This document shows positions 38,497 through 47,822 of a DNA stretch of 64,000 bases, one piece after another. This stretch comes from Pseudobutyrivibrio sp. UBA3626 (GTDB taxonomy: Bacteria > Bacillota > Clostridia > Lachnospirales > Lachnospiraceae). The stretch spans positions 1 to 64,000 of the forward strand of contig DFLF01000001.1 in the NCBI GenBank assembly GCA_002373675.1, read 5' to 3'. The notes under the pieces were generated by a model. The model ran no database searches. It saw only the letters and a list, made by a program, of their open reading frames with translations, and had not been told where the DNA came from. The position numbers and the translations under genes were made by a program. The stretch's first letter is position 1. Each line of letters begins with the position of its first letter.

Positions 38497-41400
38497 TTAT
38501 AAGAATCTGGCAAGTGTCTTCTTGAGTTTATCTATCTCAATTGGTTTTGCAACATGATCATCCATTCCAACCTTAATTGATTTTGCTCTGTCTTCTTCAA
38601 AAGCATTTGCTGACAAAGCAATAATAGGAATATGTCTCTTACTACAGAATCCTCTTATATACTTAGTTGCCTCATATCCGTCCATAACAGGCATTCTTAT
38701 ATCCATTAGTATATAATCATAGTATTCTTCACCATATCTCTTAACCATATCAATGGCTTCTCTTCCTTCTCTTGCCTCTTCTACTTCGAAACCATCTTCT
38801 TTAAGGATATCCACTGCAATTTCTCTGTTAAGATCATTATCTTCAACAAGAAGTATTCTCTTACCTTCGAAATCATATTCCACATCTGTAGCAAATTCAT
38901 CATCTCTTATAGAGTCTTTTCCAATCTTTTCGAATGGTAAAGTTATTGTAAATGTTGAACCAACATTTTCCTCACTTTCAACTTCAATAGTTCCATTCAT
39001 AAGGTCAATTATTTTCTTGCAAAGAGGAAGTCCAAGACCAGTTCCCTGAATTCCACTCTTAGAGGCCGATTCTTCACGAGAGAAATTCTCGAACATATGA
39101 CCTAGGAATTCTTTGGACATACCAAAGCCATTATCACTAACTTCTATCTCATATAAACCATAATCTTCTTTGTCGTATTCTAGTTGTCTTACATTTGTTG
39201 TAACTTCTCCACCATTCTGAGTATACTTAATAGCATTACCAATAATATTAACAAGAACTTCGTTAATCCTTGTTCTATCTAAAGTAACATACTCGTCCTT
39301 TATATAATTAATATTATATCTAAAATCAATATCCTTATCACTTGCCAGTTCCTCTAACATAGGTAAAACATCTTTGCCGAAATTATACATATCTGCTTTA
39401 TCTTCAGCAAGAACAACCTTACCACTCTCAATACGACTCATATCAAGAATCTGATTAATAAGATCAAGAAGTACTTTGCTAGATTCCTGAGTCTTATTAA
39501 GAGCATCTATAGCCCTGTCTCTATCATCAATATTCTTAAGAGCGATATTAGTAAATCCCATAATGGCATTCATAGGTGTTCTAATATCATGACTCATATT
39601 GAATAAGAATAGCGTCTTGGCTCTGCTTACTTCTTCTGCCATCCGTCTGGCATCCTCAAGAATCTCCTGACGTTTTAACTCTTCTTTCATCTCATCATCA
39701 ACATCATGGAAACCTGCGATAATGCCACGAAGTTTGTCATCCACCTTATCTGCAATAAACTTAATCTGATAATAGCGAATTTCATCATCAACATTTATTC
39801 TGAAGTTAAGAAAATAAACAGGCTTCTCAGATAATTTCTTTACGAGATTATCTGTATCCACTTCCTGTAAGAACTTCTCTCTGTCTTCTGGCACAACGAA
39901 AATATTAGAATATTCCTTAATTCTGATTCTAAATCCTACTCCCTTGGCCCAATCAGGTATCCTGTTATAGAAAATAGGGCTCGTTCTGTAGAAGGTCTCG
40001 AAGAAGTCGTTCTCTACATCAATATAAGACACACAATCGAAATCCTGGGTTAGACCTGCAATAAATTGAAGTTGTCTTGCATCTTCTAATTCCTTAGCAA
40101 TTTCTTCTCTATGCTGTTCTGCTTTAACTACTTCATCAATATTTCTTGCACCAATTACTACCGTTCTATTAACTTCATCATACTGAGCCATATTGACTTC
40201 GTACCAGCTATCAACTCCAACAAGCTTAAACCTGATAGAATATATGTCGCGCTCTCTTAGACACTTAACTATAGTATCCGCATTCATCTCCCTTATAAAT
40301 GCTTCACGATAATCCTTCTCAACGAATCTGTCTGCAAAGAATACAACTAACGTACCATATTCCTTTACACTATGTTCAAAGTTCATGTAAGCCTTATATC
40401 TTTCACTTATTCTATACCTGTCCATATCACCGGTATCAAGATTAAGAGTTGCAAGCATAACATATTCAGATGTCATAGCCTCTATAATAGACTGAAGCAT
40501 TGATGTCTGCTTTCTGATGTTATTCTCTTCCCTAAGTTTCTCCAGTTCCAGCTCTGTTCTCATCTCAGAGTCTACATTTCTAAATCCAAGTAAGAATCTT
40601 CTTGCATCTCTATCTTGTAATCTAACGAACTTAGCCCTGTAATAAAGCTCCTCATTATTTTTACTCATTATTCTATATGAAATCGCAAAAGATATATTCT
40701 CCTGTAGTTTCTGCCATACATTTTCCAGACGAAACTTATTGTAATTCTCTTCTCTGTCTTCATCTATTATATATTGATTGGCAGCTTCAAACATCCTGTC
40801 TGAGTACTTCTTCTCTCCTTCAACATGTTCGAATATCTTCTTATATGCCTCACTTACACGAACGCTTTTGATAGTATCATTGTCAACATCAACAATAAAC
40901 ACCCCTTCGTAATCCTCTGTTAGTCCGCTAACAAGTGCATCCCTTCGCTGCTTCCTTAGGAAATCTTTCTGTTGATTCTTAAAATGCACTTCAATAATGA
41001 GATTGGCAAATACCAGTGTAAGGGCTATTGATACACCTACACAAAGGAAAGGATATCCTGTAATTGTCTGCAAAATATCAGAAACAATTATAGGCAGAGC
41101 AAATATAATAACTGACCAGTTTCTCTTCCTTTCATCCTTGTCCTTAGTACGAATAATACGAATAAATGCAAGTATAGAAGCACCAATAATATAAATATAC
41201 GTAGAATACTGTATAAATATGTAATATGGTCCTCTAACTACTCCAAGCTCTGTAATTGTATATGCAATTCCATTAAATGGACTTATCAAAACAAGTGCCA
41301 CCGCTATAATCGCAGGTAGACATGCTAGTACCATAAATATTTTCTTACTAAATAGTCTTGAATGAAATATTTTCTGACAATATAGAAACCAGAATAAAGC

Positions 41401-41679
41401 TGCAAGAATATATGCTATATATCTTAAAATATTAACAAAATATGACAAGCCAATGTATTCCGTTGGGGACCATGTAAATATAGCATTAATGAGATCCACA
41501 TCCACAACAATGCCATAGCATACATTAACAGCGAGAATATATCTGCTTGTCTTAAATTGCTCACGAGAAATAAACCTAACAGTATATATAAATAATACAG
41601 TTAGTATAAGAATACAAAATAGAAATAATTCAACGCAAATCAACAACCCTGTGTTGTTTAATTCTGTCATAACCTTCAC
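38497..41679 (-). CDS. Membrane hybrid histidine kinase with receiver
   Basis: This 1060-residue protein has about seven N-terminal membrane segments (residues 10-230) and two or more PAS-like cytosolic modules (about 240-640), each containing the phrase YEGVFIVDVDND or FDCVSYIDVEND. HisKA follows (FNMSHDIRTPMN), then HATPase (NAIKYTQ, DNGFGMS, GTGLGLPL), then a receiver (LMDIRMPVMDG). The GTG at 41679 and the ATG at 41670 are both possible starts, with GTGAAGG just before the ATG. The seven-segment plus repeated PAS layout suggests sensing of a small ligand near the membrane. It lies 59 bp after the ANTAR gene. Confidence 0.93.
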   Translation of the reverse strand: MKVMTELNNTGLLICVELFLFCILILTVLFIYTVRFISREQFKTSRYILAVNVCYGIVVDVDLINAIFTWSPTEYIGLSYFVNILRYIAYILAALFWFLYCQKIFHSRLFSKKIFMVLACLPAIIAVALVLISPFNGIAYTITELGVVRGPYYIFIQYSTYIYIIGASILAFIRIIRTKDKDERKRNWSVIIFALPIIVSDILQTITGYPFLCVGVSIALTLVFANLIIEVHFKNQQKDFLRKQRRDALVSGLTEDYEGVFIVDVDNDTIKSVRVSEAYKKIFEHVEGEKKYSDRMFEAANQYIIDEDREENYNKFRLENVWQKLQENISFAISYRIMSKNNEELYYRAKFVRLQDRDARRFLLGFRNVDSEMRTELELEKLREENNIRKQTSMLQSIIEAMTSEYVMLATLNLDTGDMDRYRISERYKAYMNFEHSVKEYGTLVVFFADRFVEKDYREAFIREMNADTIVKCLRERDIYSIRFKLVGVDSWYEVNMAQYDEVNRTVVIGARNIDEVVKAEQHREEIAKELEDARQLQFIAGLTQDFDCVSYIDVENDFFETFYRTSPIFYNRIPDWAKGVGFRIRIKEYSNIFVVPEDREKFLQEVDTDNLVKKLSEKPVYFLNFRINVDDEIRYYQIKFIADKVDDKLRGIIAGFHDVDDEMKEELKRQEILEDARRMAEEVSRAKTLFLFNMSHDIRTPMNAIMGFTNIALKNIDDRDRAIDALNKTQESSKVLLDLINQILDMSRIESGKVVLAEDKADMYNFGKDVLPMLEELASDKDIDFRYNINYIKDEYVTLDRTRINEVLVNIIGNAIKYTQNGGEVTTNVRQLEYDKEDYGLYEIEVSDNGFGMSKEFLGHMFENFSREESASKSGIQGTGLGLPLCKKIIDLMNGTIEVESEENVGSTFTITLPFEKIGKDSIRDDEFATDVEYDFEGKRILLVEDNDLNREIAVDILKEDGFEVEEAREGREAIDMVKRYGEEYYDYILMDIRMPVMDGYEATKYIRGFCSKRHIPIIALSANAFEEDRAKSIKVGMDDHVAKPIEIDKLKKTLARFL

Positions 41680-41738
41680 CCAACTAGTTAAATACTAGAA
41701 ACCCCTTATCTTTAATATTTTACCCCAATTTACTAGAT

Positions 41739-42320
41739 TTAGCAAAGTTTATTTATTATATCTTCAGCAATTCGCCTTCTCGAAGCCCCGTTATCCATGG
41801 CACATTTTAAAATATATGAATGAGCTTCGTCTTCCGTCATACCCTTCTGTTCCATCAGAAGAAGCTTTGCCCTGTTAACAAGACGTATCTCTTCCATCTT
41901 CTCTTCAAGAGTCAAGGTCTTCTTCTCTAACTTATGCATTCTACTTTGAACAGCAGTAAGATAACGTATAGCCTTATCAAGTCTGCCATCTATCATATCC
42001 TTTGTGATAGCAAGAATACCCTTGTCTGTCACATTTTCGAGAACATCTTCATATACCTCGCGAGGAGACACGAATAATACCGATGCATTACATTTATCAG
42101 TTGCATCAAATGCGAATTCAATACCGGATTCATCCTGCAAAGGAGCATTAATAACAATAATGTCATAATATTTCTCAAGAATACTTCTTCTTGCAAGAGC
42201 CACACTCTTCTTAATATCAATAGTCACAAATCCAGTAAGATATTTCTTAATCTTAGAATTAAACTGTTCCGAAGAAGATACAATCAGAATAGAATGATAT
42301 ATATCTGATTTTCTGGACAT
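41739..42320 (-). CDS. ANTAR-domain RNA-binding antiterminator (NitR/NasT-like)
   Basis: This 193-residue regulator has a receiver-like N-terminal domain and a C-terminal ANTAR domain. The receiver-like domain (about 8-120) lacks a typical phospho-Asp in the usual DxxLP context; IVINAPLQDESG stands there. A coiled-coil linker precedes the ANTAR domain (about 140-193), which has RLVNRAKLLLMEQKGMTEDEAH and a basic RRRIAEDII end. ANTAR proteins bind paired hexaloop hairpins in nascent RNA and stop terminator formation. It lies 10 bp after the glnA-like gene, as NitR does in some clostridia. A candidate target is the gltB leader (57193-57229). The odd receiver suggests control by protein contact rather than phosphorylation. 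Confidence 0.88.
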   Translation of the reverse strand: MSRKSDIYHSILIVSSSEQFNSKIKKYLTGFVTIDIKKSVALARRSILEKYYDIIVINAPLQDESGIEFAFDATDKCNASVLFVSPREVYEDVLENVTDKGILAITKDMIDGRLDKAIRYLTAVQSRMHKLEKKTLTLEEKMEEIRLVNRAKLLLMEQKGMTEDEAHSYILKCAMDNGASRRRIAEDIINKLC

Positions 42321-42330
42321 ATTAATCCTC

Positions 42331-43506
42331 CTAGCCTAGTGTATATTCGTCTATTATGCCCTTTGGAACTATTGAGTTGACAAATTCGCTATCTATAGCA
42401 AGTTTGCTCGCCTCTTTCATTGAACTTGGAAGAAGAAGCGCTGATTCAGACTTCTCCTCAGGCAGACTAAGCTTATTGTTAATCCCCAAAAGTCCAGCTC
42501 TAATAAGAAGAGCATATACAAGATAAGGATTGCATGAAGCATCAGGTGAACGCAGCTCAACCTTAGTTCTGCCATTGTAAGTCTCAATATATATAAGTTC
42601 TGCTTCACCAGCGCTAGACCAGTTGACCTTGTCTGGCGCTGTATTATTACCAAGTCTAGAATAGGATGCTTCTGATGGATTTAAGAAGATTGTAATCTCT
42701 CTAATCTTATCAATAATACCAGCTGCAGCATATGTTACAACATCATTACCATCCTTATCTACAGCATAGATATTGATATGATAACCATTACCCGGCTTAC
42801 CCTTAAGTGGCATTGGCGAGAAGTCTGCCGCAAGTCCATATCTATCAGCAAGAGTATTGACAACCATTTTGAATGTAGTCATCTGGTCTGCTGCCTTAAG
42901 CGGTTTACCATAATGAAAATCAATCTCATTTTGTCCAGGTCCTCTTTCATGATGGGATCTCTCTGGTCTAAGTCCCATTCTCTCTATATTAAGACAAATC
43001 TCACGTCGCACATTTTCACATTTATCAAGAGGTGCTATATCCATATATCCTGCATTGTCATAAGGTATATTGGTAGGATTACCATCCTCGTCTCTGCTAA
43101 ATAGATAGAATTCCATTTCATTACCAAAGCGAAATTCAATTCCCTGTGATGCAGCTTCATTAACCGCATCAATTAGAATCGCTCTTGTATCAGAGATGTA
43201 CACCTCTCCATTAGGAGTATACATATCACAGAACATCCTAAGAACCTTACCGCTATCCGGGCGCCATGGAAGAATCGCCATTGTATCAGGATCAGGCTTA
43301 AGATAAAGAGATGCATAAGGACAATCAGTAAATCCTGCAATTTCCCTCGTTCCAACAGGTATTCCATCTTTGAAAGCCTTGCTTATCTCACTAGAAAGAA
43401 TAGACAGATTCTTCTGAATTCCGTAAGCATCACGAAATGCCAGACGCACAAACTTAACATCCTCTTCCTCAATATAACTCATTACATCTTCATATGTATA
43501 CTGCAT
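42331..43506 (-). CDS. Divergent glutamine synthetase-like protein
   Basis: This 391-residue protein is 50 residues shorter than GlnA (about 444). Much of the fold is kept: FGNEMEFYLF, SHHERGPGQNEIDFHYG, GKPGNGYHINIY and KVELRSPDASCNPY. But the DGSS loop of GlnA reads GTREIAGF. The Glu-flap PGYEAP reads GNNTAP, so the flap Glu is gone. The NRS and RIP arginines that contact ATP and glutamate are replaced by SSAGEAELIYIE. The C-terminal helical thong of GlnA is missing. It may make a different amide or serve as a glutamine sensor rather than the main synthetase. It lies between carB (10 bp) and the ANTAR gene (10 bp), so it shares their message. AAGGAG precedes the ATG. Confidence 0.8.
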   Translation of the reverse strand: MQYTYEDVMSYIEEEDVKFVRLAFRDAYGIQKNLSILSSEISKAFKDGIPVGTREIAGFTDCPYASLYLKPDPDTMAILPWRPDSGKVLRMFCDMYTPNGEVYISDTRAILIDAVNEAASQGIEFRFGNEMEFYLFSRDEDGNPTNIPYDNAGYMDIAPLDKCENVRREICLNIERMGLRPERSHHERGPGQNEIDFHYGKPLKAADQMTTFKMVVNTLADRYGLAADFSPMPLKGKPGNGYHINIYAVDKDGNDVVTYAAAGIIDKIREITIFLNPSEASYSRLGNNTAPDKVNWSSAGEAELIYIETYNGRTKVELRSPDASCNPYLVYALLIRAGLLGINNKLSLPEEKSESALLLPSSMKEASKLAIDSEFVNSIVPKGIIDEYTLG

Positions 43507-43516
43507 AATAATCTCC

Positions 43517-46500
43517 TTATATCACACTAATTCTTGGGGAAATGTCTTCTAATACATCAAGTAGAATTCTTACTGTATCAAGGGATGTGAACATTGTTAC
43601 ACCATTCATAATCGCACAACGTCTAATCTCTACGCCATCGCTGTAGTGAATACCAGATAGAATTGCTCTTGTATTAATAATATAACTTACATATCCTGCT
43701 TTAATTGCATCAAGAATCTCGTTACTTCCATCACTAATCTTACCTCTTATTCGAGTCTTGATTCCATGTTCTTTGAGAAATGTTCCTGTACCAATTGTTG
43801 CTTCTACATTAAAGCCAAGGTCAAAAAACCTCTTAATTAGAGGAAGTGCCTCTTCTTTATCTTCGTCTGCTAGAGTTACGACAACAGTTCCATATTCTTT
43901 CATCTTGATTCCAGAAGCTTGAAGGGCTTTGTATAATGCGCGTTTCAAACTCTTATCATATCCAATTGCTTCTCCCGTCGACTTCATCTCAGGAGATAAG
44001 TATGCATCCATTCCATTTAATTTGGCAAATGAAAATGCTGGTGCCTTAACATACCAGAAATCCTTCTCAGGAAGAATCTTATCTGCATATCCCTGCTCGT
44101 TTAGGCTTATACCAAGCATTACCTTCGTTGCAATATCAACTAATGAGACACCTGTTGACTTAGAAAGAAATGGTACACTTCTTGACGCTCTAGGATTAAC
44201 CTCGATAATATATACACTATCATCTTTATCTACTATAAATTGAATATTAAAAAGGCCTACAATTCCTATACCAACTCCAAGTTTCTTGGTATATTCCCAA
44301 ATCGTCTTCTTAACACTTTCTGAGATAGAGAAAGGAGGATATACACTCATACTATCACCAGAGTGGACGCCTGTACGCTCAACGAGTTCCATAATACCCG
44401 GAAGGAAGACATCCTTGCCGTCGCATACCGCATCAACTTCCACTTCTCTTCCGACAATATATTTGTCTACAAGTACCGGCTTATCCTTGTCTACTTCAAC
44501 AGCATTCTTAAGATAATGGCTAAGCATTTCTTCATTAGCCACAATCTCCATTGCTCTGCCACCAAGAACAAATGAGGGACGTACCAGTACAGGATATCCT
44601 ATCTCTGACGCCGCCTTAATACCGTCTGGTATATTAGTCACAGCAACACCTTGTGGTTGTGGAATATCAAGTTCTTTAATTATGTTCTCGAAGGCATCTC
44701 TGTCTTCTGCTGTAAAAATCGCCTTAGTATCAGTTCCTATTATATTGACATTCTTTTCTTCTAATGCATCAGCAAGATTCACTGCTGTCTGACCACCTAA
44801 TGACACGATTACACCTTCCGGCTTTTCCATGTCAATGATATTCATAATATCTTCTATTGTAAGAGGCTCAAAATATAATTTGTCAGCTGTAGTGTAATCA
44901 GTAGATACAGTCTCAGGATTATTATTGATTACAATCGCTTCGTATCCCATTTCATGAATAGTCTTAACTGCATGAACAGTAGAATAATCGAATTCAACAC
45001 CCTGTCCGATTCTTATTGGACCAGAACCCAGCACAATTATTTTCTTATTATTGGAAACAATAGACTCATTCTCTTCTTCATAAGTAGAATAGAAGTATGG
45101 TACATAGCTTTCAAACTCACTAGCACAAGTATCAATCATCTTGTATACCGGATAAATGTTATATTTCTTACGAAGACTATAGATATCATCCTCAGAACAT
45201 CCTATAAGTTCTGCAATATAAGAATCCGAGAATCCCATCCTTTTTGCATCCATAAGAAGTTCTTTATCTAATGTGCCATTGCCACACTTTCCTTCCTCTT
45301 CCAATAAAACCTCAAAGTCAACTATCTTTTTTATCTTATCTAAGAAAAACATATCAATCTTAGTTCTTGTGTAGATAACCTGTGGATCAACTCCAAGCCA
45401 GAGCAACTCTGATATAGCATATAATCTGTCATCTGTTCCTTCTTCAATATATTTAAGGAGCTTATCAATTGCTTCTTTCTTGTCTCCTGTATCAGAGAGA
45501 CTAGCCACATCAAATTTCTCAAGATGAATATGATTCTTCCCATCTTCAAGAGACCTTATTGCTTTAAGAAGACTCTCTTCCATTGTTCTTCCCACACTCA
45601 TAGTCTCTCCCGTTGCCTTCATCTGTGTAGACAGAACGTTAGAAGCAAGGGTGAATTTGTCGAATGGAAACCTGGGCATCTTGGTTATTACATAATCAAG
45701 TGTCGGCTCAAAACATGCCGGTGTATTAGCAAGCTTTATCTCATCCAGATTCATTCCAACAGCAATTTTGGCAGAAACTCTTGCAATCGGATAACCACTG
45801 GCTTTAGACGCCAATGCTGATGAACGGGAAACTCTTGGATTGACTTCAATTACATAGTAGTCAAATGACTCAGGATCAAGGGCAAATTGTACATTACATC
45901 CACCTTTAATCTCAAGTGCTCTAATAATTGATAAGGCGCTATCACGGAGCATGTGATACTCCTTATTAGTTAAAGTCTGACTGGGAGCAACGACGATAGA
46001 ATCTCCTGTATGAATACCAACAGGATCAAGATTCTCCATATTACATACTGTAATTGCTGTATCATTTGCGTCTCTTATTACTTCATATTCAATCTCTTTA
46101 TACCCCTTAATTGACTTCTCAACTAATACCTGATGAACAGGTGACAGTGAAAGAGCATTCTTCATCATCCCAATCATCTCTTCTTCATCATTGGCAAAAC
46201 CACCACCTGTTCCACCAAGTGTAAATGCTGGTCGAAGAATTACAGGATATCCTATATCATCAGCTGCCTTAAGACCTTCTTCTAATGAGTTGGCAATTAT
46301 AGAAGGAACAACCGGTTCTCCCAGTTTCTCACATAATTCTTTAAATTCTTCTCTGTCTTCTGCTCTTCTAATACTGGATGCGTCAGTGCCTAGAAGTTCT
46401 ATCTCACACTCATCTAAGACCCCCTTGTCATACAATTGAAGCGACAGATTAAGTCCTGTCTGACCACCAATTCCAGGAATCAGCGCATCCGGTCTCTCAT

Positions 46501-46738
46501 GTCGGCAAATCCTTGCCATATATTCAAGTGTAAGTGGCTCCATATATACTTTATCTGCAATAGAATTATCTGTCATTATTGTTGCAGGGTTAGAATTAGC
46601 AAGAACTACTTCATATCCTTCTTCCTTTAGAGCAAGGCAGGCCTGGGTTCCAGCATAATCAAATTCAGCAGCCTGACCTATGACAATTGGACCTGAACCT
46701 ATAACAAGTACTTTCTTAATATCAGTTCTCTTTGGCAT
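43517..46738 (-). CDS. carB: Carbamoyl-phosphate synthase large subunit
   Basis: The 1073-residue subunit makes carbamoyl phosphate from bicarbonate, ATP and ammonia channelled from CarA, feeding pyrimidine and arginine synthesis. The two tandem ATP-grasp halves begin KVLVIGSGPIVIGQAAEFDYAG and KIIVLGSGPIRIGQGVEFDYS. A C-terminal MGS-like allosteric domain (about 930-1073) ends the protein. The full length equals E. coli CarB. It starts one base after the carA stop, with glnA-like next. Genes for carbamoyl aspartate steps are not in the window. Confidence 0.97.
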   Translation of the reverse strand: MPKRTDIKKVLVIGSGPIVIGQAAEFDYAGTQACLALKEEGYEVVLANSNPATIMTDNSIADKVYMEPLTLEYMARICRHERPDALIPGIGGQTGLNLSLQLYDKGVLDECEIELLGTDASSIRRAEDREEFKELCEKLGEPVVPSIIANSLEEGLKAADDIGYPVILRPAFTLGGTGGGFANDEEEMIGMMKNALSLSPVHQVLVEKSIKGYKEIEYEVIRDANDTAITVCNMENLDPVGIHTGDSIVVAPSQTLTNKEYHMLRDSALSIIRALEIKGGCNVQFALDPESFDYYVIEVNPRVSRSSALASKASGYPIARVSAKIAVGMNLDEIKLANTPACFEPTLDYVITKMPRFPFDKFTLASNVLSTQMKATGETMSVGRTMEESLLKAIRSLEDGKNHIHLEKFDVASLSDTGDKKEAIDKLLKYIEEGTDDRLYAISELLWLGVDPQVIYTRTKIDMFFLDKIKKIVDFEVLLEEEGKCGNGTLDKELLMDAKRMGFSDSYIAELIGCSEDDIYSLRKKYNIYPVYKMIDTCASEFESYVPYFYSTYEEENESIVSNNKKIIVLGSGPIRIGQGVEFDYSTVHAVKTIHEMGYEAIVINNNPETVSTDYTTADKLYFEPLTIEDIMNIIDMEKPEGVIVSLGGQTAVNLADALEEKNVNIIGTDTKAIFTAEDRDAFENIIKELDIPQPQGVAVTNIPDGIKAASEIGYPVLVRPSFVLGGRAMEIVANEEMLSHYLKNAVEVDKDKPVLVDKYIVGREVEVDAVCDGKDVFLPGIMELVERTGVHSGDSMSVYPPFSISESVKKTIWEYTKKLGVGIGIVGLFNIQFIVDKDDSVYIIEVNPRASRSVPFLSKSTGVSLVDIATKVMLGISLNEQGYADKILPEKDFWYVKAPAFSFAKLNGMDAYLSPEMKSTGEAIGYDKSLKRALYKALQASGIKMKEYGTVVVTLADEDKEEALPLIKRFFDLGFNVEATIGTGTFLKEHGIKTRIRGKISDGSNEILDAIKAGYVSYIINTRAILSGIHYSDGVEIRRCAIMNGVTMFTSLDTVRILLDVLEDISPRISVI

Positions 46739-46739
46739 A

Positions 46740-47822
46740 TTACTTACTCCTCTTCATAAGTTCTGTAAAATTGCTAAATAGGTATTTGCTATCACAAGGT
46801 CCCGGCGCACTTTCAGGATGATATTGCACAGAGAACACCTTGTTCTTATCACTATATAGTCCCTCAACAGTATTATCTAGTATATTAACATGAGATACTA
46901 AGATATCTGTCTTTTCTAGAGATTTATCCAGAACAGCATAGCTATGATTCTGACTTGTAATCTCTATCTTGCCTGTTCTTACATCTCTAACCGGATGATT
47001 GCCACCTCTATGTCCAAACTTAAGCTTATATGTTGTAGCTCCGTAAGATAAAGCAATGAGCTGATGTCCTAAGCATATTCCAAACATTGGCACTTTACCT
47101 CTAAGAGTTGTAAGTGTCTCTATTACTTCTGGAACGTCAGTAGGGTCTCCCGGTCCATTAGATATGAAAACCCCATCCGGATTAAGCGCCAATATCTCTT
47201 CACTACTTGTATTGTATGGAACTACAGTAACATTACATCTATTATCATTAAGCATACGAACAATATTAGTTTTCATTCCACAATCAATTGCCACAACATT
47301 GTATAAAGGATTAGATGTTCTCGAATAATATCTCTTCTTACAACTTACTCTCTTTACAGCATCATGAGGAATAGGAGTATCTTTAATCTTCTTTACTCCT
47401 AATTCTGTAGGCGTATTATTATCTGTTATTATACATCTTCTTGAACCGTAGTCTCTTATACTTCTTACAAGCTTTCTTGTGTCTATACCTGATATTCCCG
47501 GCACCCCTGCTTCTTCAAGCAACTCAGGAACTGACTTTGTAAAACGAAAGTTGGAAGGATTATCATTAATATCCCTGACTATAAATGCTGATGCACCTAT
47601 CATCTTACTTTCAAAATCTTCTTCACAGATTCCATAATTTCCAATAAGGGGATATGACATAACAATTGCCTGATCTGTATAGGAAGGATCTGATAATATC
47701 TCCTGATATCCCACCATTGATGTATTAAATACTATCTCACATACAACTTCTTTATCAGCTCCAAATCCTATACCCTCGTAACAAGAGCCGTCTTCAAGAA
47801 TAAGCTTCTTATCTAATCTCAC
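46740..47822 (-). CDS. carA: Carbamoyl-phosphate synthase small (glutaminase) subunit
   Basis: The 360-residue class I glutamine amidotransferase supplies ammonia to CarB. The nucleophile Cys is in GICLGHQLIAL and the His/Glu pair in QYHPESAPGP. The N-terminal half has LEDGSCYEGIGFGA and SNGPGDP-type loops. The start is a GTG at 47822 that shares a base with the pyrG stop codon TAG, with AAGGGAGG upstream, so translation is coupled. pyrG, carA and carB are all glutamine users and are read together. Confidence 0.97.
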   Translation of the reverse strand: MRLDKKLILEDGSCYEGIGFGADKEVVCEIVFNTSMVGYQEILSDPSYTDQAIVMSYPLIGNYGICEEDFESKMIGASAFIVRDINDNPSNFRFTKSVPELLEEAGVPGISGIDTRKLVRSIRDYGSRRCIITDNNTPTELGVKKIKDTPIPHDAVKRVSCKKRYYSRTSNPLYNVVAIDCGMKTNIVRMLNDNRCNVTVVPYNTSSEEILALNPDGVFISNGPGDPTDVPEVIETLTTLRGKVPMFGICLGHQLIALSYGATTYKLKFGHRGGNHPVRDVRTGKIEITSQNHSYAVLDKSLEKTDILVSHVNILDNTVEGLYSDKNKVFSVQYHPESAPGPCDSKYLFSNFTELMKRSK

